Part shown: piece after piece, positions 38,570 through 46,627 of the stretch
Numbering within the stretch: position 1 is the first letter of the stretch
How the letters are laid out: every line of letters starts with the position of its first letter
From: Acidimicrobiaceae bacterium
Lineage (GTDB): Bacteria > Actinomycetota > Acidimicrobiia > Acidimicrobiales > Ilumatobacteraceae
DNA: 64,000 nt
Assembly: GCA_020637295.1 (NCBI GenBank)
Contig: JACJWF010000005.1
Coordinates: 1 to 64,000 of the forward strand
Direction of reading: 5' to 3'
The notes under the pieces: model-generated
Told to the model about the DNA's origin: nothing
Database searches by the model: none
What the model saw: only the letters and a program-made list of their open reading frames with translations
Position numbers and translations under genes: made by a program

Positions 38570-41500
38570 GGTTGAAGCTGACGCTGGTGTCCGGGCAGCA
38601 GGTCGACGACGTGCTGGTCACGATCGATGCAACGGCAACCGTTAACCAGTTGGCGGAGCGGCTTCGCGTGAGCCATCCACGCGCCCAGTTGCCGGCGACG
38701 CCGGGCGAGACGTTGACGCTCCGAGTGGACCCCCATTCCCCTCGGTCGTCGACGCTTGCACCGTCGATGACGCTCGGCGACGCGGGTCTGCGCAGCGGTG
38801 CGGCCGTCGGGCTGACCAACGCCGCCGGAGAGGCGCGATCGACGGCGACGGCAGCTGCAACCTTGCGGGTCCTCTCCGGGCCGGACGCCGGCAAGTCGTT
38901 CGCCGTGCCGCGTGGCACCACGGTGATCGGCAGGGACCGTGGAGTCGACATCCGGCTGAACGACCCGATGGTGTCGAAGCGGCACGCTCGCCTGTTGGTC
39001 AGCGATCAGGCAGAGATCCTGGACGACGGCGCAGCCAACGGGGTGCTCCTCGGAGGCGAACTCGTCGAGCGGGCCACGGTGCGACCGACGGACCAGATCC
39101 AGCTGGGTGACTCCGTCGTGTCGGTGACGGTCCACGGCGCAACTGCGGAAGGTGAGTCCGGCGGTCACGCGGTGCTGTTCAACCGCTCGCCGCGTCTGGA
39201 CCCGCACTACGACGGGGTCGAGTTGATCGCCCCGGAACCGCCGCAGCGGCCTCAGGCCCAGCGGTTTCCCATCGTGCCGTTCATCACGCCGATCCTGATG
39301 GCCGGGATGATGTTCGCGATCACGAAGAACGCTGCGTCGATCCTGTTCGTCGCGATGTCGCCGCTGATGCTGGTGGGCAACTTCTTCGAGAACCGTACGG
39401 CTGGATCGCGAGCGTTCAAGCAGGGCGTGGCGTCGTTCCGTTCCTCCCTCACGGACCTGGCCGTGCAACTGCAGTACGCCGGCGAGAACGAACGAACCCT
39501 TCGTCGTCAGGAGCATCCGTCCGTCGACGACGTGGCGGGACATGTGCAGCGGCTCGCCCCGCTCACGTGGACGCGTCGTCCGGAGCACGCCAGCTTCTTG
39601 GAGCTGCGCCTCGGACTGGGTACTCGGCCGTCCCGCAACTCCGTGCGCCTGCCCGCCACGAACAACACCACGCCAGAACTGTGGCGGGAACTGCTCGACG
39701 TGGCCGACCAGTACCGGGTGGTGGAGCGAGTGCCCGTTGTCGCGTCGCTGCGGACGTGCGGATGCGTGGGCGTCGCCGGTCCACAAACCGCCGCCGATCC
39801 TCTGGCCTTCAGCCTTGCACTGCAGTTGGTGGGTCTCCACTCGCCTGCTGAGGTCGTGGTTGCGGCGGTGATGAGCGCTCACGGGAAGGACAGGTGGGCG
39901 TCCCTGAAGTGGTTGCCGCACACCATGTCCGAGTTCACCCCGTTGGCCGCCGATCATCTTGCGGCCTCAACCCCCTCGATCGCCAAGCTCATCGCGGAAC
40001 TGGAGGACCTGGTCGAGCAACGGGCTTCCCAGCATCGGGAGCCCGACAGTCATCCAATCCCCGCCGTTTTCCTGATCGTCGACGATGCCGCTGCAGCGGA
40101 TCGCTCGCGGCTCGTCCAGATCGCAGAGCGTGGACCGGCACAGGGAGTCCACGTGATGTGGATCGCTCCTACCGTGGAGCGCCTGCCCGCGGCCTGCCGC
40201 ACCTATCTGACCGTCGACCCGAACACCGGTGTGGGGGCCGTCGGCTTCGTGCAGGACGGCAGTGAAGTGAGCCCGATCGAACTGGAGCCGTTCGACCAGG
40301 CGCTGGCGTCGTCGATCTTCCGCGAACTGTCGCCGGTGGTGGACGGGGGCGCGGTCGTGGAGGACCAGAGCGACCTCCCGCGATCGGTCTCGTTCGTGAC
40401 CCTCGCCGGTCCCGACATCGCTGACTCGCACGAGGACGTGATCGAACGTTGGAAGGGCTCCAACTCGCTGCCGCCACTGCCGGGAGCTGGACGGCTGCGG
40501 CGCGACAACCACCTGCGGGCGCTGGTCGGTCAGGGTGCTTCGGAGCGCTTCTACCTCGATCTGCGAACCCAGGGTCCGCACGCCCTGGTGGGCGGTACCA
40601 CCGGCTCCGGCAAGAGCGAGTTCTTGCAGAGCTGGGTGCTGGGCATGGCCGCTGCCCACAGCCCCACCCGAGTCAACTTCCTGTTCGTGGACTACAAGGG
40701 TGGGGCGGCGTTCGCCGACTGCATCCACCTTCCGCACAGCGTGGGCCTGGTGACAGATCTCAGCCCGCATCTCGTCCGCCGGGCTCTCACGTCGCTGACG
40801 GCCGAGCTGCGCCGCCGAGAGCACATCCTGAATCTCAAGAAGGCGAAGGACCTGCTGGAGCTGGAACGGCGCAATGATCCGGAGTGCCCACCGAGCCTGG
40901 TGATCATCGTGGACGAGTTCGCCGCCCTCGTCGCCGAGGTGCCCGAGTTCGTGGACGGGGTGGTGAACATCGCTCAGCGGGGCCGGTCCCTGGGCCTTCA
41001 CCTGATCCTCGCGACGCAGCGACCCGCCGGTGTCATCAAGGACAACCTCCGCGCCAACACGAACCTGCGCGTTGCACTGCGGATGGCGGACGAAGCCGAC
41101 TCTGTGGACGTCGTGAACTCGCCGCTCGCCTCCACCTTCGACCCATCGTTGCCGGGCCGCGGTGTGGCCAAGACCGGGCCGGGTCGGCTGACCTCGTTCC
41201 AGTCGGCCTACGTCGGCGGCTGGACCACCAAGGAGCCACCACAGCCGTCCATCGATGTCGTCGACCTTCCTTTCGGTGTGGGGGCTGCCTGGGAGGTGCC
41301 GGAGGCGGCAGCTGCCGACACTCCAGCGCCGACCGGACCGAACGACATCCGGCGGATCGTGACCACCGTCGGGGATGCTGCCGACTCACTGCGACTGCCG
41401 CCGGTGCGCCGTCCGTGGCTGCCGGCACTCAGCCGGACGTACCGGCTCGAGGAGCTTCCCACGCCCCGAAACGATGTCGAACTGGTCTTCGGCGTGGCCG

Positions 41501-42948
41501 ACGTGCCGGAGGACCAGGACCAGCCGGTGGTCAGCTTCCTGCCGGACCGCGACGGCAACATGGCGGTGTTCGGCACAGGTGGCTCGGGCAAGAGCGCCTT
41601 CCTGCGTTCCATCGCCGTCGCAGCCGGCTTCGCCCCCGCTCGTGGCGGCCCGGTGCACGTCTACGCCTTCGATTTCGGCGCTCGAGGACTGCAGATGCTG
41701 GAGCCGCTGCCGCACGTCGCCGCTGTGGTCGGCGGTGACGACCATGAGCGGATCGTCCGCGTGCTGAAGCTGCTCCGCGGCCTGGTCGACGATCGTGCCC
41801 AACGCTTCGCCCGGTCCAACGCCGGCACACTCGGGGAGTACCGCGACCGTGCCGGCAGGCCGCAGGAACCTCGGGTGCTTCTGCTGGTGGACAACTTCGG
41901 TGCCTTTCGGCAGGCCTACGAACTCGGCGAGCGGAGCCGATGGTTCGAGGTGTTCCAGAGCATCATGAACGACGGACGCCAGGTGGGTGTGCACGTCGTG
42001 CTCGCCGCCGACCGCCCGGCTGCACTTCCTTCCGGACTCAGCTCGGCGGTGCAGCGTCGGCTGGCGCTGCGGCTGGCCAACGACATGGACTACGCGCTCC
42101 TCGGCGCCCCAGGTGATGTCATCACCCCCACCTCGCCGGCCGGGCGCGGGTTCATCGACGGCCATGAGATTCAGGTCGCCGTGCTGGGCGGTGAGGAGCG
42201 TGTTGCCAAGCAGGCGCAGGAGGTGGACGACCTTGTCGCCTCGATGGCACGTGCCGGTGTCCCGGCGGCGCCGCCGGTTCAGCGCCTGCCGGAGCGCGTC
42301 CTTGCCTCGGAGCTTCCCACGTCGGTGAGCGGCCTGCCGATCCTCGGTGTCTGGGACGAGACATTGGAACCGATCGGCTTCGATCCCACCGGTGTGTTCC
42401 TGGTCAGCGGGCCCCCTCAGAGCGGTCGGACGACGACGCTGGCGGCGCTGGTCGCCTCCATCCGACGGGCGCGCCCGTCCGCCCGGTTCCTCTACCTGGG
42501 CCGGCGCCGCTCGCCGCTTGCCGGCCTGAGCTGGGACGCCGCCGCAACCACACCCGACGACATCGACACGCTCGCGTCCGAGTGGAGTGCGCTGGTGGAC
42601 ACCGAGGACCCACGCGCGGCCGATCTCGTGGTCGTCATCGAGTCGGTCGGCGAACTGCTCAACAGCGCCGCGGACCTTGCAGTGCAGGACCTGTTGAAAG
42701 CGTGTCGAGCGCAGGACCGGTTCGTGATCGCCGAAGGTGAGACCAGCAGCCTGGCCGGAAGTTGGCCGTTGTTGCAGGCGGTGAAGGCCAGTCGGTACGG
42801 CATCGCGCTCCAGCCGGAGCAGATCGACGGTGACAGCTTGTACCGGACGAGCTTTGGGCGGCTCAACAAGGCGGAGTTCCCGCCCGGACGCGGGCTGTAT
42901 GTCGCATCCGGCAAGACCTACCGAGTGCAGGTGGCGCTGCCGGAGTAG
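38566..42948 (+). CDS. FHA-bearing FtsK/EssC-type translocase ATPase (type VII-like)
   Basis: 1460 residues. The first ~85 residues look ubiquitin-like. An intact FHA domain (~98-190; VIGRDRGVDI, VSKRHARL, GAANGV) follows, then two membrane helices (~233-273). Three FtsK-type ATPase domains come next: Walker A GGTTGSGKSEF (~675) with Walker B LVIIVDEFAAL; GTGGSGKSAF (~1003) with VLLLVDNFGAF; GPPQSGRTTT (~1281) with LVVVIESVGEL. Only the first has a complete Walker B, as expected for EccC/EssC, where the later domains bind substrate. An N-terminal FHA domain is a feature of EssC (Firmicutes) more than EccC. WXG100 genes follow 105 nt downstream. Confidence 0.93.
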   Translation: MRLKLTLVSGQQVDDVLVTIDATATVNQLAERLRVSHPRAQLPATPGETLTLRVDPHSPRSSTLAPSMTLGDAGLRSGAAVGLTNAAGEARSTATAAATLRVLSGPDAGKSFAVPRGTTVIGRDRGVDIRLNDPMVSKRHARLLVSDQAEILDDGAANGVLLGGELVERATVRPTDQIQLGDSVVSVTVHGATAEGESGGHAVLFNRSPRLDPHYDGVELIAPEPPQRPQAQRFPIVPFITPILMAGMMFAITKNAASILFVAMSPLMLVGNFFENRTAGSRAFKQGVASFRSSLTDLAVQLQYAGENERTLRRQEHPSVDDVAGHVQRLAPLTWTRRPEHASFLELRLGLGTRPSRNSVRLPATNNTTPELWRELLDVADQYRVVERVPVVASLRTCGCVGVAGPQTAADPLAFSLALQLVGLHSPAEVVVAAVMSAHGKDRWASLKWLPHTMSEFTPLAADHLAASTPSIAKLIAELEDLVEQRASQHREPDSHPIPAVFLIVDDAAAADRSRLVQIAERGPAQGVHVMWIAPTVERLPAACRTYLTVDPNTGVGAVGFVQDGSEVSPIELEPFDQALASSIFRELSPVVDGGAVVEDQSDLPRSVSFVTLAGPDIADSHEDVIERWKGSNSLPPLPGAGRLRRDNHLRALVGQGASERFYLDLRTQGPHALVGGTTGSGKSEFLQSWVLGMAAAHSPTRVNFLFVDYKGGAAFADCIHLPHSVGLVTDLSPHLVRRALTSLTAELRRREHILNLKKAKDLLELERRNDPECPPSLVIIVDEFAALVAEVPEFVDGVVNIAQRGRSLGLHLILATQRPAGVIKDNLRANTNLRVALRMADEADSVDVVNSPLASTFDPSLPGRGVAKTGPGRLTSFQSAYVGGWTTKEPPQPSIDVVDLPFGVGAAWEVPEAAAADTPAPTGPNDIRRIVTTVGDAADSLRLPPVRRPWLPALSRTYRLEELPTPRNDVELVFGVADVPEDQDQPVVSFLPDRDGNMAVFGTGGSGKSAFLRSIAVAAGFAPARGGPVHVYAFDFGARGLQMLEPLPHVAAVVGGDDHERIVRVLKLLRGLVDDRAQRFARSNAGTLGEYRDRAGRPQEPRVLLLVDNFGAFRQAYELGERSRWFEVFQSIMNDGRQVGVHVVLAADRPAALPSGLSSAVQRRLALRLANDMDYALLGAPGDVITPTSPAGRGFIDGHEIQVAVLGGEERVAKQAQEVDDLVASMARAGVPAAPPVQRLPERVLASELPTSVSGLPILGVWDETLEPIGFDPTGVFLVSGPPQSGRTTTLAALVASIRRARPSARFLYLGRRRSPLAGLSWDAAATTPDDIDTLASEWSALVDTEDPRAADLVVVIESVGELLNSAADLAVQDLLKACRAQDRFVIAEGETSSLAGSWPLLQAVKASRYGIALQPEQIDGDSLYRTSFGRLNKAEFPPGRGLYVASGKTYRVQVALPE

Positions 42949-43053
42949 GCCGGTCGGGTGGGGAGTTGGCCCCATTCCTTTTGGTGGGGTGGGTGTTTAT
43001 GGTTCTCATTATCAGCCCTCGTGGTGGGGGTGTTACAGCAAGGAGCAAGGAAA

Positions 43054-43326
43054 ATGAGTGGTCCCTTTACCGGTATGGATATTGCTGCGGTTCGTACGTT
43101 GTCGCAGCAGATGACGGCGAAGGCGGGCGAGATTCGCACGCTGATGCAGCAGTTGACGTCGCAGTTGAATGGGACGCAGTGGGTGGGTGCCGATCGTGAG
43201 CGGTTCGTTGGTGATTGGCAGAGCCAGCATTGCAGTGCGCTGAACAATGTGATTCAGGGCCTGGAGGAGGCGGCGTCGCGGGCGATGCGGAACGCGGATG
43301 AGCAGGAAGCTGCTTCGAACAGTTGA
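43054..43326 (+). CDS. WXG100 protein A, copy 1
   Basis: 90 residues from ATG 43054, preceded by AGGAGCAAGGAA. A two-helix hairpin with the turn motif TQWVGADRERF (WxG at ~residues 46-48), typical of ESAT-6/CFP-10 family type VII substrates. An in-frame start upstream (42958) would add a hydrophobic stretch encoded by the leader and is unlikely. It probably dimerises with the next WXG100 protein. Many codons end in T or are TTG, unlike the GC-ending codons of the flanking genes. Confidence 0.92.
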   Translation: MSGPFTGMDIAAVRTLSQQMTAKAGEIRTLMQQLTSQLNGTQWVGADRERFVGDWQSQHCSALNNVIQGLEEAASRAMRNADEQEAASNS

Positions 43327-43338
43327 ACCGTCATGGTT

Positions 43339-43367
43339 GGGGTGGGTCGCTGGTGGCGGCCCGCCCC
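43339..43367 (+). ncRNA. Intercistronic RNA hairpin between WXG100 genes, copy 1
   Basis: GGGGTGGGTCGC (43339-43350) and GCGGCCCGCCCC (43356-43367) form a 12-bp RNA stem, with two G-U pairs and a TGGTG loop, between the stop of WXG100 A and the start of WXG100 B. The two G-U pairs favour function as RNA. It could stabilise the upstream message or partly terminate. The same hairpin occurs in copy 2. Confidence 0.55.
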
Positions 43368-43392
43368 TTCCTGGTTTGGAAGGAGATGAGCG

Positions 43393-43674
43393 ATGAGTGT
43401 GGTGGGCGCTGACGTTGCGGCTCTGAGGAATTTTGTGCTCGGGTTGAACAAGCGGTCGCGGGAGATCACGGAGACGACGGCGCGGTTGACCGCGTTGGTG
43501 GAGGGTATTCCGTGGGTGGGTCCGGATCGTGAGCGGTTCATTGCGGAGTGGAATGGGACGCATCGTCCGGGGTTGTTGGGTTTGATTGGTGATTTGGGGG
43601 ATGCGGCGCGTGCGGCGGCGTTGGCGGCGGACAAGCAGGAGGCGGCTTCTGCGGACAAAGGACCGGGAACATGA
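43393..43674 (+). CDS. WXG100 protein B, copy 1
   Basis: 93 residues from ATG 43393, with AAGGAGATGAG just upstream. Helix-turn-helix hairpin with IPWVGPDRERF (WxG at ~residues 41-43). The C-terminal tail ends KQEAASADKGPGT. A type VII substrate or partner of WXG100 A. Its stop overlaps the start of the following effector-like gene by 4 nt, coupling their translation. T-ending codons are unusually frequent. Confidence 0.92.
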   Translation: MSVVGADVAALRNFVLGLNKRSREITETTARLTALVEGIPWVGPDRERFIAEWNGTHRPGLLGLIGDLGDAARAAALAADKQEAASADKGPGT

Positions 43675-44813
43675 GCATGTACGGTGCGGATGTCGACGCG
43701 CTGGAAGCAGCAGCGTCACAACTCGACCAAGCCGCCGACCAACTCGACAGTTCCGCCCAGTCGCTCACGGCCACACTCGGCTCGGTTCGCTGGCTCGGCA
43801 ACATCGCGGTGGCGTTCACCGATTCGTGGAACAGCCGCCACCAGCCGGGGCTGATGCGAACGTCCGGATTCTTTCGGGACAATGCAGCCACCCTGCGCCG
43901 GCAAGCCACAGAGCAGCGCCGAGCGTCGAACAGCGACGCAATCTCCGGTGGCGGTGGGGCACCGGGCACTGCTCCGGTCGGCTCGGCCACGGACGGCCGG
44001 CGCGACTCCGAAGCGGAGCGGCAGTCGCTCATGACGGCCATCGACAACATGTTGAAGAACCAGCGCTTCAACGACCAGTTTCCTTCCGCCATGGATGCCC
44101 TTCGGCAGTGGCGGGAGAGTTTCGGCGACCGACTGCCGACCGAGGCGGAAGCCGCTCAGCTCGAGCGCTACCTCGCTGCCGTTCGGTTGGCCAACTACGA
44201 CGTTGCGATCATGCGCGATGCGGCGGAGCTGGCAGGTGCCGAGTTCGCGGAGATGACGAAGGCAGCCGGGTCTGCGCTCACCGGGGAGATCGGTGGGGAG
44301 GCAGGTGTCAGCGCTGCGTTCACATCGTTCGTCGAGGACCAGATCGACGGGTTCGTCGACGGACAGGTGACCGACCGCGTCACGGGCGCTGCGACGGGAG
44401 CAATGTCCGATGCGGTTGCGGCGGCCGCCTCCCGCGCCTTCGATGCCAAGCTGGCGGCGCTGCTGCCCGGTGCGCAGTCGACGAACGCGGTGATGCACAA
44501 CGACCCGTCGGCTCTGGCGCTCGCCCACTACGAGACGGCCGCATCGGCAATCGAAGTGGCACGGGCCACGGGCGACATCGCGGACGCGTTCAACCCCCTC
44601 ACCGGAGACGGCTCCGTGGTCGACTCGTTGTTGCGCAACGGCCTCCGCGTTGCTCCTGGTGCGGGCACGGTGCTGGACATCGGAGGCATCGCCGGCTCGA
44701 GTGCGCAGGCGTACTACCACCTGAAGGCCGGCTGCACGGCGCTCGACGTCGTGATGCAACAGATGTCCGACTTCGACCGGATGACGGCCGACGTGTTCGA
44801 GCTTCACCCATAA
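43671..44813 (+). CDS. WXG100-headed effector-like protein, unknown C-terminal domain
   Basis: 380 residues. The N-terminal ~95 residues are a WXG100 module (GSVRWLGNIAVAF turn); the first ~26 codons are shared with the gene at 46624 through the duplication. The rest is mostly helical with a Gly/Ala-rich segment near 210-245 (DGFVDGQVTDRVTGAATGAM) and GAGTVLDIGGIAGSSA near 345. This layout matches polymorphic type VII effectors, with a targeting module at the N-terminus and a variable C-terminal domain. I see no toxin motif and no obvious immunity gene next to it. Confidence 0.8.
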   Translation: MSMYGADVDALEAAASQLDQAADQLDSSAQSLTATLGSVRWLGNIAVAFTDSWNSRHQPGLMRTSGFFRDNAATLRRQATEQRRASNSDAISGGGGAPGTAPVGSATDGRRDSEAERQSLMTAIDNMLKNQRFNDQFPSAMDALRQWRESFGDRLPTEAEAAQLERYLAAVRLANYDVAIMRDAAELAGAEFAEMTKAAGSALTGEIGGEAGVSAAFTSFVEDQIDGFVDGQVTDRVTGAATGAMSDAVAAAASRAFDAKLAALLPGAQSTNAVMHNDPSALALAHYETAASAIEVARATGDIADAFNPLTGDGSVVDSLLRNGLRVAPGAGTVLDIGGIAGSSAQAYYHLKAGCTALDVVMQQMSDFDRMTADVFELHP

Positions 44814-44824
44814 CGGCGAGGACG

Positions 44825-45904
44825 ATGATGATGCAACAGGTCTTCGGTGCCGATGTCGCAGCACTCCGGGGCGCAGCAACACAGCTGCGCGTCGAGGCGG
44901 ATCACTTGGACGCTGCCGCCGCGCAGCTCACCGGCCAACTCCACGGTCTTCGATGGCTCGGCACGATCGCCGTGCGATTCGTCGACAACTGGAACTCCCA
45001 GCACCGCGGGCGGCTGGTCTCGCTCTCCGGGTTCTTGCGCGAGACCGCAGAGGTGCTGAGTGTGAACGCCGATCAGCAGGACGCTGCCAGCAGCGCTGAC
45101 TCGAGCTTCGATCACTTCGCCCGCTTCGGTGCGCTGGATGGCCGTAACGCGATCGTCGAGGCCTTCTACGCCACAACCGATGGCAGGCGGGTTGACGGCG
45201 ACGAGATCGAGATCCGTCAGTTGGACAACGGGCGATGGGTGGTGGTGCTCCCGGGCGTGGTGGATCTCACCGACCGATTGGGTGACGTCGCCCGCGCCTC
45301 ACTGCATGGTGATGCCCTGGGCCCCTGGTTCGACGGCGACCAGCCGGACACCGTTCGCCGCATGGAGTACGCCTACATGGAGGCGAACGACAATGAGGAC
45401 CAGTTCATCAACCCGTACGCCCGCAAGGTGATCGAGCAGATGGAGGCCGCCGGGATTCCTCCCGGTGCGGAGGTGATGCTGATCGGCCACAGCTTCGGCG
45501 CCTACACGGCCATGGAGCTGGCCGGCAACCCGATGTTCAACTCCTCGGACGGCACATCAGCGGGCTACCACGTCAACATCACCCACGTGCTGGCGGCCGG
45601 AGCCGACGCCGACTGGAAGTTCGCTGAGATCCCCGGATCCACCGAGACACTGCTGGTCAACAACCGCATCGATCTCGCGGTGCGCGTCGAGGACGGCTTC
45701 CAACCGAACGCTTCGCCCACCCAGCCTGGGCATTCCGAGGTGTGGTTCAACGGTGGCTCGAAGGGGTGGGGTCACCACCCGGACAACTACGCCAACTACC
45801 TCAACGAGACCTCGGACCCGGCAGTCGCGGACTTCCTGTCCAGCGCTGCCGACTCGTACGGCGGGTCCGGCCAGTCCTTCACCCGCCAGGTGCCCGATGA
45901 CTGA
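44825..45904 (+). CDS. WXG100-headed alpha/beta-hydrolase-like protein
   Basis: 359 residues from ATG 44825 (GGCGAGG upstream). Residues ~1-95 form a WXG100 module (GLRWLGTIAVRF). The C-terminal ~250 residues have a hydrolase pattern: VVVLPGVVDLTD near 135, then VMLIGHSFGAYTAMELAG near 220, whose GHSFG is a nucleophile elbow with Ser. A His in GWGHHPDNY near 319 could complete the triad. A secreted lipase or esterase is the likely activity. It is followed after 3 nt by the second copy of the 794-bp repeat. Confidence 0.83.
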   Translation: MMMQQVFGADVAALRGAATQLRVEADHLDAAAAQLTGQLHGLRWLGTIAVRFVDNWNSQHRGRLVSLSGFLRETAEVLSVNADQQDAASSADSSFDHFARFGALDGRNAIVEAFYATTDGRRVDGDEIEIRQLDNGRWVVVLPGVVDLTDRLGDVARASLHGDALGPWFDGDQPDTVRRMEYAYMEANDNEDQFINPYARKVIEQMEAAGIPPGAEVMLIGHSFGAYTAMELAGNPMFNSSDGTSAGYHVNITHVLAAGADADWKFAEIPGSTETLLVNNRIDLAVRVEDGFQPNASPTQPGHSEVWFNGGSKGWGHHPDNYANYLNETSDPAVADFLSSAADSYGGSGQSFTRQVPDD

Positions 45905-46006
45905 CCCCGGGTGGGGAGTTGGCCCCATTCCTTTTGGTGGGGTGGGTGTTTATGGTTCTCATTATCAGCCCTCGTGGTGGGGGTGTTACAGCAAGGAGCA
46001 AGGAAA

Positions 46007-46279
46007 ATGAGTGGTCCCTTTACCGGTATGGATATTGCTGCGGTTCGTACGTTGTCGCAGCAGATGACGGCGAAGGCGGGCGAGATTCGCACGCTGATGC
46101 AGCAGTTGACGTCGCAGTTGAATGGGACGCAGTGGGTGGGTGCCGATCGTGAGCGGTTCGTTGGTGATTGGCAGAGCCAGCATTGCAGTGCGCTGAACAA
46201 TGTGATTCAGGGCCTGGAGGAGGCGGCGTCGCGGGCGATGCGGAACGCGGATGAGCAGGAAGCTGCTTCGAACAGTTGA
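46007..46279 (+). CDS. WXG100 protein A, copy 2
   Basis: Same 90-residue protein as that encoded at 43054-43326, with identical upstream sequence and ribosome site. Located 103 nt after the hydrolase-like gene. Identity at the DNA level implies recent duplication or continuing gene conversion. Confidence 0.92.
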   Translation: MSGPFTGMDIAAVRTLSQQMTAKAGEIRTLMQQLTSQLNGTQWVGADRERFVGDWQSQHCSALNNVIQGLEEAASRAMRNADEQEAASNS

Positions 46280-46291
46280 ACCGTCATGGTT

Positions 46292-46320
46292 GGGGTGGGT
46301 CGCTGGTGGCGGCCCGCCCC
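46292..46320 (+). ncRNA. Intercistronic RNA hairpin, copy 2
   Basis: The duplicate of the 12-bp hairpin at 43339-43367, between the second pair of WXG100 genes. Confidence 0.55.
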
Positions 46321-46345
46321 TTCCTGGTTTGGAAGGAGATGAGCG

Positions 46346-46627
46346 ATGAGTGTGGTGGGCGCTGACGTTGCGGCTCTGAGGAATTTTGTGCTCGGGTTGA
46401 ACAAGCGGTCGCGGGAGATCACGGAGACGACGGCGCGGTTGACCGCGTTGGTGGAGGGTATTCCGTGGGTGGGTCCGGATCGTGAGCGGTTCATTGCGGA
46501 GTGGAATGGGACGCATCGTCCGGGGTTGTTGGGTTTGATTGGTGATTTGGGGGATGCGGCGCGTGCGGCGGCGTTGGCGGCGGACAAGCAGGAGGCGGCT
46601 TCTGCGGACAAAGGACCGGGAACATGA
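46346..46627 (+). CDS. WXG100 protein B, copy 2
   Basis: Same 93-residue protein as that encoded at 43393-43674. Its stop overlaps the start of the hydrolase-like gene at 46624 by 4 nt, as copy 1 does with its own downstream gene. Confidence 0.92.
   Translation: MSVVGADVAALRNFVLGLNKRSREITETTARLTALVEGIPWVGPDRERFIAEWNGTHRPGLLGLIGDLGDAARAAALAADKQEAASADKGPGT

Larger units (their letters stand above)
42955..43748 (+). repeat. 794-bp direct duplication, copy 1
   Basis: This segment recurs at 45908-46701 (offset 2953 bp) with no difference seen in the stretches I compared, and with identical predicted proteins. It covers the leader, two WXG100 genes and the first ~26 codons of a third gene. The copies diverge immediately on both sides. 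Confidence 0.93.

Noticed and set aside
42958..43053. N-terminal hydrophobic extension of WXG100 protein A
   Set aside because: A good ribosome site lies directly before ATG 43054, and WXG100 proteins are about 90-100 residues without signal peptides.
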